NCBI GenBank assembly: GCA_013398175.1
Contig: VZRZ01008256.1
Coordinates: 372,001 to 436,000 of the forward strand
Reading direction: 5' to 3'
Length of the DNA: 64,000 bases
Source of the DNA: Climacteris rufus
Lineage: Eukaryota > Chordata > Aves > Passeriformes > Climacteridae
The notes below the pieces were generated by a model. It did no database searches, was not told the origin of the DNA, and was given only the letters and a program-made list of their open reading frames with translations. Positions 38,529 to 51,115 of this stretch are shown here, one piece after another. A program made the position numbers and the translations under genes. The first letter of the stretch is position 1. Every line of letters begins with the position of its first letter.

Positions 38529-38599
38529 GGATGCACCAATTAGTATTTCCAGTTAACGGAATTTTTCAAATTTACTGGAAATTCCTAATTGATGCACCC
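38529..38599 (-). repeat. 71-bp imperfect inverted repeat able to form a hairpin
   Basis: Left arm 38529-38556 pairs with right arm 38599-38571 around a 14-base loop (38557-38570) with one bulged base at 38582. I count 24 Watson-Crick pairs of 28 positions. Two of the four mismatches (38531/38597 and 38536/38592) become G-U pairs if the minus strand is transcribed, giving 26 of 28. The size resembles a microRNA precursor or the core of a short palindromic DNA transposon. No TA duplication flanks it, and I do not recognise the arm sequences. Expression cannot be judged from sequence. Confidence 0.8.
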
Positions 38600-41402
38600 T
38601 AGTACAGCATCCAGCATTCTCATGAGTATCTTCTCCAGGAAAATCCTATCCACTTGCCCAGTGACTTGGGCAGGCATCATTAAGGGGCCACAGTTTAACC
38701 TGTATCAGCAGTTCTTCACTATCTATATTTATCTGTCACATAAACGATTTATTTCTTATGACTGCTGATTATCCTTTTTTTCTTTTTCTTCTGGCTTTGG
38801 TTCAACTAATTAAACCAAACAGAAAGAGAACAATGAGTGTTTTGGGAAAGTAATATTACTATTCAATTTTCATTTTGTTTCATAAAAGTATTTTTAGCAT
38901 TTGAGCTTAAAACCTCAAGATCCTGGCATGTCTTTGAGCTATAAATCAATACATCATTTCATCAATGACGATTTAATTAAGATAAAGAGGCAGTCAAGTA
39001 TTTGTTTCTTTATCTAACAAATAGCCCCCAGGAATCTGTGATGACATCCTGTATGCTTTCAAACATACAGAGGAATAGAAGAGAAAACTGCTTAAATGTA
39101 CAAGGAGATTTCAGATGACATGGATTGGAATAAAGGACGCTAAAGATACTATTGTGAATGAAGATACTAATATTGAGCAATTGGTTTATCAAATCCTCCT
39201 TTAATATTAGATTGGTTTTAAGCTGACATATTCTAAAAGCAATAAGTTAGAGGCTTACTGTAAATGCAGACAGGAAAAACATCCCTTTTGCTGTAGTCTG
39301 TAGAAAATGACTCCTGCCCTTTTGGCTTGATAAAATGATCTGCAATAAATACTCCTCATGTTCCTATATCTTTAATAATTCACTTGGAAAAGGCAACAAT
39401 AGCTGTAGGCATAGTCTGTTATGATTAATGGCAAAAGCAGTGGCCTTTGTGTAACAAAGCCCTACTGGTTCTAGAAGTTTTCAAGGTCAAAACTTCATCT
39501 AGAAAAGTTCTACTTATGTTAAATATACTTTAAATACGTCCAAATTTTCATGTGTATTATCTTATAGGAAGGATGATGCAAAAAGTATGTCATGAAACTT
39601 CACATTGATAAAATTCACATGCACTTCAAGGAAAACTGCAGTGGGAGGGTAAAGCTTTTGTCACCCCTCTCTCAATGTGTGGTGGAAATGCAATCCACAG
39701 CTCAGATAATTTTTCCACGTTCTGATTTTCTGCCACACTAATGATCTCCACATAAGGCTGAAGCTAGATAAACTATGTTTAGCGTAAGTCTGCTCAGAAA
39801 ACGAAATACTGATAAAATAATCATGCTGTGAAACTTCAGATGTCATTATAAAGAAAGACTTATTTTCCAGGCTGCCTTAACAAATAGCTGTACCAGAAGA
39901 GCATGACAGCTTTTGATGCAAAAGTTTTGCTCTTAGCCTTTAGAAAACTTGAGATTTATCACTTAGAAATTGCTATCACTTACATCCTGAAACATTCATC
40001 ACACAGTATGAAAGATAATTATCACCAAACTTTTCACTATAAATATATGTTCCTAGTGGTTTATGTTCCCATATTATTTTTAATAGTTATTGCCATACAT
40101 TAAAAAAATTTACTACACTTAACAGGATGTCTTCACAAACTTAAAGAGAACAATAAAATTTAATATAATATTCTATCTTTCACAGAGAGCATATGCTAAA
40201 ATACTTCACCAAATCAAAGTTTATAGCAGTGGTAATAGGAATATAAAGAAATGTAGAAGATCATGTAAAAATAAATCCTCTTCTTTTATATTGCAAGATG
40301 ATGAAGAAAAGTATGAATATGCATAAATAGCTAAGTTTAAGCTTAAAAAGGAATAAAAATTGTTCAAAATAAAGATACATGCAGACTTCATCAGAAGTGA
40401 TGGTAAAGGTTCAAAAGTAAGGAAATGGCATAGAAAATTACTAAAATATTAACAATTCTTATTTCCAAGGAATGTCATTGAGTTGCTCTGTTAGTCTCTG
40501 GCTCCTAGAATCACTCAATGTTATGAAAAACCTACCTTTCACTTTGCTAAATACAGCTATAATTTCTTGATTTTTTTTGGAAGAAAAGGCAACACAAAAT
40601 TGTGATCCATGAAAACTCAAAAGTTTTAAACTCTATGTTTGGACATGGTTTAGAAAAGAACACATTATTTTAGCCTCAGGAAACTGTGAGGAAAAGATGT
40701 TCAGTGACATACAACAATGTTATGAACAGCAAAAAAAAAAGCACCCAAATTTAAGTAATTTAGACATAAAAGATTTACAACTGCATTTGGGAAAACTAAA
40801 TTTTGGAGGGAAAAATTTTATGACATTTTGAGCAGTAAAATACACAGACTGCTTCAGAATAGGAAGGGGTGAAGCAGAAAATGGGGCAGAGGCAGGACTA
40901 CATGTCCTGGTAGTCAATATGCTACAGTACCTGGTACTTATGGAGGGACTAGGCTAATTTGAACAATTAGATCTTTCTATTTAGTGTAGGGTAACTGACA
41001 TGCAGCAACAAGAAATTTGTGCTCTTCCAATGATAAAAATAAATTATGTTTTTCTCACAGTACTGTCATGGGTCTAGATGACAGAGAAACTGATTCAAAA
41101 CAATTCCTTGTTAGCAGAACTGGTAAGCTGTAGTCTTTAGTGCTACTGATGCCTCTGCTAGAAAAACCTAACACAATTTCCAATGTCTGTGAGAATTCAG
41201 TTTGCAAGAGTTGACATAAAACTAACAGAAGCAAGTAAAATATATTTATAACTGAGTAAAACAATAGAAACAACCAGCAAACCAGCATTATAAAAATGAC
41301 ATACAACACTGTAGAAAGATATCTTTAGTCAAGTTTATCATGCCAGACACTTATTTAAACAACTTAGAGCAACAGGGTCTAGACAGAAAAAAAAAAAAAA
41401 AA
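38600..41402. other. AT-rich non-coding stretch, no gene seen
   Basis: No recognised repeat or exon. Ends in a run of at least 17 A immediately before the assembly gap. Confidence 0.55.
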
Positions 41403-41453
41403 NNNNNNNNNNNNNNNNNNNNNNNNNNNNNNNNNNNNNNNNNNNNNNNNNNN
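41403..41453. other. Assembly gap, 51 N
   Basis: The only ambiguous bases in the window. Flanked by an A homopolymer on the left and AAAAAACCCCAAAC on the right, so the true length here is unknown. Confidence 0.99.
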
Positions 41454-43390
41454 AAAAAACCCCAAACAAATCACATTTCAACCATCCAAGATTAGGATAG
41501 AATTAGAGTTAAAAAGACATAAAAGAAAAACTGAGTTTGTACTCTTATAGTAAGACTGGCTTTAAACTTAACATTTCAGTCACAATGAAAATGAGGAATC
41601 ACAAAATCAGCACATTTAGAGACAGAAAAAAAAAGAAGGGGAGAAATGCACATTTTATAGCAGTAAAAATAAACTCCAGCAAGCAGAACCAAGCCTGGCT
41701 CATGACCTGGTCTATTAAATCCGGCAGTACATCATTTTGGATTAGTGCAAAAAACTGAAAGATACAGTCCTTGTCTTATAGTTGAGTGTTATAAAATAAA
41801 TTGTAAAGCAGCACATAATGACAAGGTGCAGTATAAAGGTCTACAAGTGAAATAAAAATGGACATGTAACTGTTGACCACAACTGCTTAAGAGAAACAAG
41901 ATGTTTAAAAGCGTTCAAAGGTGAGCACATCTATAAGACACACTGACAGACAAGAGGATGTAAAATGTTCCAAAGCACATGACATTCAGTTTAATCACGT
42001 CAAGTATATTTTTGTACATTAAAACTGCATATACTGTGGGCAAGACTTAGTTAGGACATCAAGTTGTAATAGCAACCTATCTGAAATACCAAATGTACCA
42101 TGGCATGGGTATCTTATATACTCTCTAGTACAGTGTAGTGTGTATGTCCATACAGACTGTTTATAATTCAACTCACAAAATTCTGCACTCCTATTGACTT
42201 TGGTTAAAAAAAAAACCCTAACATTAGCTCTCCAGCTGCATATTCTGCTATCTGTTGGATTTTTGTATACAAATGCAAAGTAAGAAAGGAGAGCTACGAA
42301 TGTTAAGTTTGCTTTCATGGACTGAAGGATGGAAGCTCTTAGTCCCCAAAGACCGGAACACCCATTCATTAATGTTTCTATTTGTTCACAGAAAATATTA
42401 CTGCAACCTTCAATAGGTCAGTAATGAAGATACCACATTATGAATCTTCCCCATTTTTAACAGTCTAAACTAAGACATCAGTTTAATCAACAACATCCAT
42501 ATAAAAAACCCAAAAAAACAAACAACTAATACTGTGCTGTTCAAATTACTACTATTCTAGTGTAAGTGCTCACAGAGACCAGTTGGTAACTTTAGAGCTT
42601 TGTAGAAATAGTTCAAGTTTGTTTTGCAATACATATCTTCAAAAAAAAAAAAAAGGTGCTTTCTTGTGTCAGCAAAGGGAGTTCTAAAACTGACACTGTG
42701 TAAATTGCCTTCTTTCTACTTAAAACATGCTACATGTGGAACAATGGGCAGGGACAGAGTGCCTGTACATACAGAAGCTGTGCAGAAAGACTGCATACTT
42801 CTGTCACCTTCAAGAGGCATGGAGGAAGATGGGGCACTGAAATTGACAGTCTATTTGTATTACTGATTCAGTGATTTTTTCAAGTAATTTAGTAAGTGTT
42901 ACACTCAGTTCATGTCCTCCATTATTCTAATGGTGACCGCTGCCAGAGGCAGAACCTTCATTCTGGTTTCACTGACATAAAGGGACAATTAAAATGTAGA
43001 TGATCCTGAGCCCAAGTTCTATTTCCCATCCACATAAATGCTGATGAGCAAGGCCTGTTAGAAATATCTGAACAAATGCATACAAAGGAAGAGTAACTGA
43101 AATTCACTCAAGTAAAATGTGTGAAGATCACTCCAAGTTTCATAATACATTTTGCAGTGGCAAAGACCCGTGTTAACTAGCTGCTGTTAGCTTGGATGTC
43201 CCATTTCTGCTTGATATCTTTGTCCTTCTCCCAGCACCAAGTGACACCTAGGAAATTAATTAGATCAAGTTCCTCTCTTCCCATCCATGAAAACTGGTGA
43301 TAATGCTGATAACATTCTGTTATCAGGAACTTGTACTTCGGCAATATGTGGGAAATGGGAAATACGTGCTCATTACTGCAGATGCTTCTG
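41454..43390. other. AT-rich non-coding stretch, no gene seen
   Basis: No recognised repeat or exon. The 116-codon minus-strand frame at 42019-42369 has no domain I recognise. A short hairpin with exact 8-bp arms CTGATAAC/GTTATCAG lies at 43306-43326, close to the following LTR. Confidence 0.55.
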
Positions 43391-43695
43391 TGTCGCTGTA
43401 TTACCCGGGATGGAAGACACGCAGCCAGTGCAGTGAAAGCAGCAGAAGCGGCAGCAGCCCGCGTTTATTATTGTATTCCCTTTATATATGGTAAGAACCC
43501 ATCAGGTGATTGGACAGCAGTCAGCCACCCCCCAAGGTGATTGGATGAAGCCCCACAACATCCAGTTCCAAAACACACTCAGTCTAGAATCAAAACATCT
43601 CAGGAAAAACAGCAGATGGCTAAGCGTTATCTTATTGTTTTTCATAGTTTGCAGGGGAAAGAAGAATTTTTCAAAAGAGGCTGTGTGCAGACACA
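43391..43695 (-). mobile_element. Solo LTR, family C, copy 2
   Basis: 305-bp LTR on the minus strand, homologous to 18405-18693. The plus strand begins TGTCGCTGTATTACCCGGG and ends GTGTGCAGACACA, giving TG/CA termini. Flanks CTTCTG (43385-43390) and GTTCTG (43696-43701) form a 6-bp duplication with one mismatch (five of six). Minus-strand features are two CCAAT boxes, TATATAAA (43481-43488 on plus) and AATAAA (43464-43469 on plus). Between 43420 and 43470 this copy is CG-rich and differs from copy 1. Sequence to the right, to about 43810, may also be LTR: part of it resembles bases left of copy 1. Several overlapping frames up to 142 codons here are composition artefacts. Confidence 0.78.
43464..43488 (-). 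promoter_or_regulatory. TATA box and poly(A) signal, family C copy 2
   Basis: Minus-strand TATATAAA (43481-43488) followed 11 bases later by AATAAA (43464-43469), the same layout as in copy 1. Confidence 0.6.
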
Positions 43696-46600
43696 GTTCT
43701 GTGGCCAGGGCAGAATGCAGAATGCAGAGGCAGGGAAGGTGGCAATTACTTCTTCCATATTAGGTCCCCCATTATTTTGCCAGTGGCAAGACAGGACTGC
43801 TAATGTACTGTTTTGTTTTATAGTCTGTATTTTTCTGCTCCATTTTCTTCGCTCAAGACATGAAAGCATTCAAAGATTTTTAAATTTTAACGTTTCTCTT
43901 TACATTAATTTTTTTTTAACCTCTACTAGTAGAAATATGGGTAGATGGAAGTGCAAGAGGAAACTCTAAATCTTCACATTAAAACAATTTAGGTTAAAAA
44001 CCAATCAAACAAAAACTCACTAGTTGACTAATTTATATTTCTTATACAGTACAAGATTCTATTTAAAATTAACTTATTTGCCTTTAAAAAACAACCTAGA
44101 TGACTAAACTGAGTGCTAATAACATCTTGCAGATTCAAAATTTGAATCTAGGAAAACAGAAATTCCCACAGACAAGAGACAGATCTCAATCAAGAACTGA
44201 GATTCATCTTGTAAATAACAACCCACAGCAGGAAAGACATTTGAAAAGAATTAGCAAAAAACAGTAAATTCAATTCCAGTGTGCCTTCTCATCAGAAGAA
44301 AGGGAAAGAAAATGGGCGGGGGCTATACATAAGTAAAAGAAAAATAACTTTCAGATAACAGCTAAGAATTTGAAGAACAGACAAAAATAGCTTAAGTATC
44401 CTTCTTCCAGAAAAGATATCTGTATTATAGCATAAGAATTCACCAGCAGTAAAAATATTTATAAAATAAAGGGGACACTACTGCTCATATCTCATGGGAT
44501 GTGCAGCCGTTAAGATAATTTGATAATCTATATTTAAAACACCTAGAATAAAGGTTTCAGTAGGTCAATATTTCATTGGCATTTTAATTAAATAATTGGC
44601 CTAAATTCTAAACTGGGAAGTGAATTTATGATCTTATTTAAACAGAATAACTGAGGTCATCAAATGACTTTTAATTAAATTGTTAATCAATTTTTCTTTA
44701 ATTCTTTAGGATGATTGATGGCCACACACTTAGTTGCTACATTTGTTAATTACCACCATGAGTCAATTCCATGCAGTGCACTTTGGTATGACTGCTCTGG
44801 TAATCTGTGTATTAAAAAGAAGAATTTCATAGTTTTGCTACACCATTTTACATTACTCATGCATGCTTCCTGAGGCAGTTTATTTTTTAAAAATGTGTAG
44901 GGAAGATCAATCATTTTCATAGGATGTAGCTTACAAAATTAATCTGCAGGTGAATTAGTAGTCCAATCATTTTTTTCACCAAATCTTGCACCAATTGGTT
45001 TAATAATCTTTCTTACGACTTTCTTATGTTCATTTTTTGAAAATTATGCAAGACGAGCTACCTTAAACTTCCTTCAACAGTTGGTGTAGAGATAGCAAAT
45101 TTTTTCACATATTCTCTAGCTTCATTTACAGAGTTCTGTAATCCCCTGACAAGAGACCTTCTGTGATTATGCACTAAATAAAGACCTACAGAAATGACAG
45201 CTTGTTTTCACACCTAAGTACTGCTATCTGTCCTTAGTTTGTTGACAGCATAATCCCTATTACCACCAGCAGCGCAAAAAGTAGTGTAACTGCTTCACCT
45301 TCTTTGAACATAAGCTCTGGATTTAAACTTTGGGTTGAGATAAGCAATTATTGCAATTTATAGCACATTAAGAATAAAAGAATAGTTTCTGCTTGTTTCT
45401 TAACGAATTCTGTATTCATGAGAATATTGCTAGAAAGATCTGAACTTCCAATAAGCCTTTCTGAATGTGTATCAAAACAACTTACCAGCAGCAGTCTTTT
45501 TCTCATTTACAAAGTTGATTAAAAAATTAAACCAAAACAGAAACCAAAATGAAACCCCAACCACAAAAACAAATTAGTATTCCACAGCTTACTGAAGCAG
45601 CTTGGCCTGTATCAGTTAAAAAGAACATCATTTCACCATCTCATCACAATTGGGGAAGGTAGAAAATCATAATTCATATTTTTGAACACTACTACTAGAA
45701 AATTTGCAAAGGCTGTATGTGGAACAGCACATTGAGACTACCACCTTACTGGTAATGTGTTTTACCAGTGCATACTCAATAACCAAACAGAAATTAGACC
45801 ACTTTTGTTATTTTACCTGTGATTAATATGCCAAAGATAAACCTTTGACATCCACCATCAGGCAAGAAACACTATATTATCAGAAGAAAAATGACTGGTT
45901 AGGCCACAAATTAAAAACCAAATAAATTATATTGTTTTAAAGCAGTGGTAAGTTTAGATCTGAAAAAAAACACAATGGGGACACAGTTAAAACAAACAAA
46001 CAAAGGAAAAAACCCAAACCAGAGATAAACGCATAGGAAGCTTATTCTCTACAGAGTTCATTTTGACCACAATTACTTTCTTATTGATTTCTTTGGGTGC
46101 TTTTTGCTGAAATGTAGAAAGTTTCAGTTCTCTTATCAAGTGATTATTAACACTCTGATGAAGTCCAGTGTTTTACTTGAGTCTCCATTTGTTTAGAACT
46201 GGAATGTGCAGTTAGGAATAGAAAAGCATATATCTAGTAATTTTTTCCAGTTTATCCACTGCATTTGAGCAGATGAATCATTAGTTAGCACCTATCTCTA
46301 CTTTGGACTTCATGTGATATTATGTGATATTTGCTAAACCAAGACATTTGAATAAGGCGGAGTTTTAAATCAGGCACTCTATCTGTAGCACATGTAATTC
46401 TAGGTTTTCTTTAATAAAAATAAACATCTTCTGCTGTTCCAGCATATCCAGGAAATGTTAAAATCAGGAATAAGTTGATAAAATGAATAGTTTTGGAAAG
46501 AAGAAAACCAAGAAAATTCAGGACAGTAAGAGATGTAGGAAAAAGTTTTCTTCCTTTCAAACTTTGACATGAATATGGGTATGGCAACAGATTTTTTTGC

Positions 46601-49600
46601 TTCATGTGGGCAAGAAAGAGGAAGAAATGGAAACCTTGGAATTATTTCATAGGTGCAAACAAGCCTTCAGAAGTCAGCAGAGAAAGCATAGAGAGCACTG
46701 AAAATTATTCTTGAGAAGAAAAACTCACCTTATTATAGGTCAAAAGAATTTGTGAGAAAGTTGAATAAAATAGAACAAAATTCAGTTTACTGGAATTAAA
46801 ATTGTGACTTTATGGAAAATTTTTGCTTTCATTATAAAACATACTTTATCAGTCTCCAAATATGCTATCTTACAAAGACAAGGAGCCATTTTTCCTGCAG
46901 GTAGCACTTCTTAAAAACTAAAAATAGGCAGCCTTTATGAAAATGTCTTCAGACATAAGTTTTATGCTTGTGTTAGTGAATTAGATCCTCTTTCATTTTT
47001 TTCTGCATTAGTGCTTCACCAATAGAGGAACTAACTGAAGACACAGCTTGTCTTCTGATGATGATTATAAGCATTAAAATGTACTCCCTTATGCTCATTT
47101 AGCAAAATGTTCAAAGATCTTACATGGGATAGCAAAGACAGAATCACCCCTTTTTTAAACTCTTTTGGGACAGCTACACTTGGAGGTTAGCATGGACAGG
47201 GTGACACCCCTGATCCTTGCGTTTATACAGCATGAAAAGCAAAGTGGAGTCATTTGCTTTCATTGTTTTACTTTCCTACTTAAAATTATAAAATTAATAA
47301 GGCAATGGAAGCAGTACCACAGCTTACAGGCAGGGGTTAGGTACTCATGTTGGGCACCTAGAAACAAGGAAAACACAACAGAGGATTTGGCACAGAAACA
47401 TCACAATCCTTCAGATTATTGTGGTTCTGTTATTTTCCTTCCAATTCTTTCTTTTTATCCCCCTCTATTTATCTTTGTGTTACCCAAACACAAAATCCTG
47501 ATCTCTACCACCAAAGGAAACTTTTAATTACAAATTGTGAATTACAGGGTTTTTTTCCCCATTTACATTCCTGCTTAGCCAGAGGAAGCAATTAACCCTT
47601 ACAAGCAGTTTTGAAACATGGACCCTGTCTTCCTGTTTTATATCATGTCAGCACTCAACAAATTATCCTAATAGCCATGTTTATCCTTCTTGCAATGTAC
47701 AATTCACACACCACGTTTTGACCCTTCAAGTACAAAATATAACTCCAGGTATTTTCATTGCTATTTAAAAAACTGTATTCAATCTCAACAAAATAAAACT
47801 GTATAGATGGAAACCTGAGATGAACATCCTTATACTTAAATAACACTGAAAAATAAATAGAAAATCATGAAGATGACTGCAGGTGAAAATTCAGGGAAAT
47901 GATGCCTGAGAGGGATGCAAATGAATTAGACTACATTGCCTTCAGAATTATATTTAAAAGACTGTGCCACACTGCAGGTTCTGATCCCTACTCTCTGTAA
48001 TTGGTCTTTACTATTTTAAGTCAAAAAACAACTTATTTGTGGTATATTGTGGGATGATCATTATACAACTTACCAGTAAAGCTATTCCACATGAAAAATT
48101 CATACTTCTAGATTTTGGTGTCAAGATTATTTAAGGTTTTCTGTTAGCGAAACACTGTCCTTGATGAAAGTGTTCTTGGCTTTAAGTAATTGCAAAATCA
48201 AATGCCATCTATTTCTTTCAAACGAAAGAAAAGGAAAAATACTAAGAAACTCCTCTTGCTAAATACCCCTTTGTACACCATCTATGGTTATCCTAATGGA
48301 CCCTGTCCTCAGGTCATCTGTTCAAATTAAAGAAACTGCCTTCACAGTAAGAAATCTGCATAGATTGCCAATTGTTCTAGTTAATTACCTGTTAGCAAAT
48401 GTGAAGAGACAAAGCCAATTCTGACATCTATGTGTAATGAATTCATTACAATGCCTGGCACATTTAGCTTTGGCAGAAAAAACAAAGGACAACAAAAACG
48501 AACAATGCAGATTAGATTTTTATTAAAAACATTTATTGAAAGAATAGTTGCTGGAATAAATTCTCAAAGGCTTATTTCAGCCTTCTCTGAAGTCTCGCTG
48601 TTTTTGGTATTTTATTACATAACTCATTTCAGTTTTAAAAGATACATATAAATAACGTGGCTTTCCATTTAAGAGATTATTCTAATACAGGACTGCTGAT
48701 TCGCCTGGATTTCAAGAAACGTGGCTGTTACTTGAGCATCCTCACTACAATACAAAGATACCTGTTAAATATAAAGTATGATAAAGAAATTAAAAGCATT
48801 CAAATTACATTAAAAAATTATTTTGGGTTAATTCATAGAGAAAAACTGGCATTTTTTTCTAACTGTTTTCTGTATTTACTCTCCAGGTGGAACATTTTTA
48901 AAATATTCAGAATTTTAATTAATACACTTTCAAAAAATAGTGTTTTTAAAACATAATCTCCAAAGAGCATATCAATCTGAAATGACAACAATCAGAAAAA
49001 TAAACTTTGCCTGTCCTACAGTTGTGTTATATGTCTTCATTTTTTTTCTATCAAGTCAATTTAGTTGGCCATTTTATGTACATAAATACAACTCATCATA
49101 AGGTTCTATTATGGATCATCTAAAAAGGCAGTATGGGTGAGAGCTTCTTTTGAAATGATTAAACAGAGGATGCAAAATTCCAGACATAGTGTGAATGGAA
49201 AGCTTCAGTTACCCAAGTATTTGTTTGGTAAGCGACAGACCTGAAAACAGCTGCCCAACAAGTTCTTGAGATGTGTTGGGAAACACCTTTAGAAAACAAG
49301 GTGGGCAATTAATTAACAAACTCTTTCATATATGCACTGTGGGAAATATACCCATAATGAAATAACTCACTGTAAATGGTTTCTTATAAAATATGACAGA
49401 ATGTTATTTTGTGCTTTTATTTATGACTCATTAAAATTTTCAGGCAATGTCAAGTTTTAGGGGAGCAAGTGCTTTGTGATCCAACAGAATACAGAATATT
49501 TTTTAAGAAATCAAGAAAATTAATTAGATGGGATATTAGATTAGTAAGGACAACTGCATGATTTTTGAGAGCATCCACTTTTCAACAAACAAGAGGAGAG

Positions 49601-50800
49601 AAGGACTACCTTGACAGTGGTAACTAGCCTCCTACTCCAATTTGTAGACTATTTCTTCTTGAGAGCTAAGAGTTCCTGAACTGATACACCATGTATGACC
49701 TACCATCAAGTATTAAAATCAACTGACCCTTGGTGCTTCCTGCGCAAGATATTTCAGAGTATCTTTGCCTGGAGCATCCCAAGTATCTCAGCATTTGCAT
49801 CGGGCTGATGAGCAATGCACACCACCACTGTTGTTTCTTCTCTCCAAAGCCCTTTGCACAGGTAGCTCTTGTGATTTTTCTAGCATGGCCATCTCCATGC
49901 TGCAGTACCAGAGTGCCTCTCCCCAGGGGGGTTACTTGTCTCTCTGATACAACAATCTTCCATTGCCCAAAGAGCAGCATGGCCAGCCAGTCAAACCCTA
50001 ATAAAAAACTGTCATGGTCACTGGAGTGCTACCCACATGCATCAGCAGGACAACCACACCTACCCCCATTAAAATTTATAGGCAAAAGGGCTATTGATGA
50101 AGCTTTTCAAGAGGATTGATTTTATTTTCTCAGTCCTACCAATAACAACATTTGAAAAAAAGGGAGGGAGGAGATCCATGACTGCACATCATTACACAAT
50201 CAGATCATTTAACTGTAGTTATTATTTTTTAAAGGTGTCTCAGCTTGAAGAACACACTAACAACAGATTTTAATCATTTTAGCTCAACTTCTGACACCAC
50301 AATTAAAGTAAAATATGGCCAGCTTAACTGAACAAACCAGCATTACTGTCCTGTTACAGAGTACACATCACTTAAAAGAAGGAAAGGCAGACCTCTGTAC
50401 ACATGCAGAGCCTGTCGAAGGAAGGAAACATCAAATTTCATGTCTAAAATTACAAAGCACCCTAAAAGCATTTTTTGTGTCTATCCCAGGGTAGATTTTA
50501 AAACTCCTCTGACTCCATTTGTGATGTAAATAATTGAGCTTAATGTGTGTTTATTGCGCCGAGATTACTGCAAATCTCTACTTTAGGAGTGCAAGTGACA
50601 ATTTATTAGTGAAATAAACTAAAAAGTTAATGCTACAACATAATACCCCTCTTATTAAAAAAAAAAAGTGCACATTTTTCTGTTTTCTAGAGGTATGAAA
50701 CAGAATCTTAATCAGGTGATAAAAGGTTAACAAAATCCCTGCAGAAAAACTACAGTCACTGACTAACTGGTTTTCACTTTTATTTATCTATATCATTTTG
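43696..50800. other. Long AT-rich non-coding stretch, no gene seen
   Basis: About 7 kb without recognised repeats or exons, apart from the possible LTR extension to about 43810. The block 44560-44990 is rich in TAATTA/ATCAAT-type words. At 49660-50120 a less AT-rich patch carries overlapping frames on both strands (49666-49980 minus, 49730-50119 plus) with no recognisable domain. An (AAAC)n patch lies near 45995. The last six bases (50795-50800, ATTTTG) are the duplication of the next LTR. Confidence 0.5.
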
Positions 50801-51115
50801 TGTCACAGCAGCGACACAAAAAGAAGAGCCAGGGACACCTGTGTCCAGGATCAGAGAGAAGGAAGGAAGGGCCACAAGACCCGCCTTCTTTATTTTTTAT
50901 ATCCATTTGGAAATCACTATTCATTGGAGGAAATCAGTTCTTCCTCCCTCAATTACAGTGGTCAAAGGAAATGTCCATCAAAGTTCTGTGTCCATGAGAA
51001 AGGAATGTGAATGGTAAGATACAGCTACAATAACATAGCTATGTTTACAGAGAAAACTGTGTGAAACTAGCTACAAGGAGAGTAAAAATATTCAGCTGCA
51101 AGAAGCAAGGCAACA
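50801..51115 (-). mobile_element. Solo LTR, family B, copy 2
   Basis: 315-bp LTR with TG/CA termini, plus strand TGTCACAGCAGCGACACAAA to GCAAGGCAACA. Flanked by a perfect 6-bp target-site duplication, ATTTTG (50795-50800 and 51116-51121). It is close in sequence to copy 3, sharing long exact blocks such as TCACTATTCATTGGAGGAAA and GTCCATCAAAGTTCTGTGTC. Orientation is minus, set by TATA and AATAAA. Although copy 3 lies only 2.3 kb away in the same orientation, the different duplications show two separate integrations rather than the two ends of one provirus. Confidence 0.92.
50889..50902 (-). promoter_or_regulatory. TATA box next to poly(A) signal, family B copy 2
   Basis: Minus-strand ATATAAA (50896-50902) and AATAAA (50889-50894) separated by a single base. 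Confidence 0.65.

Noticed and set aside
43541..43969. 142-codon plus-strand frame
   Set aside because: Starts within the family C LTR and continues into AT-rich flank; no recognisable domain.
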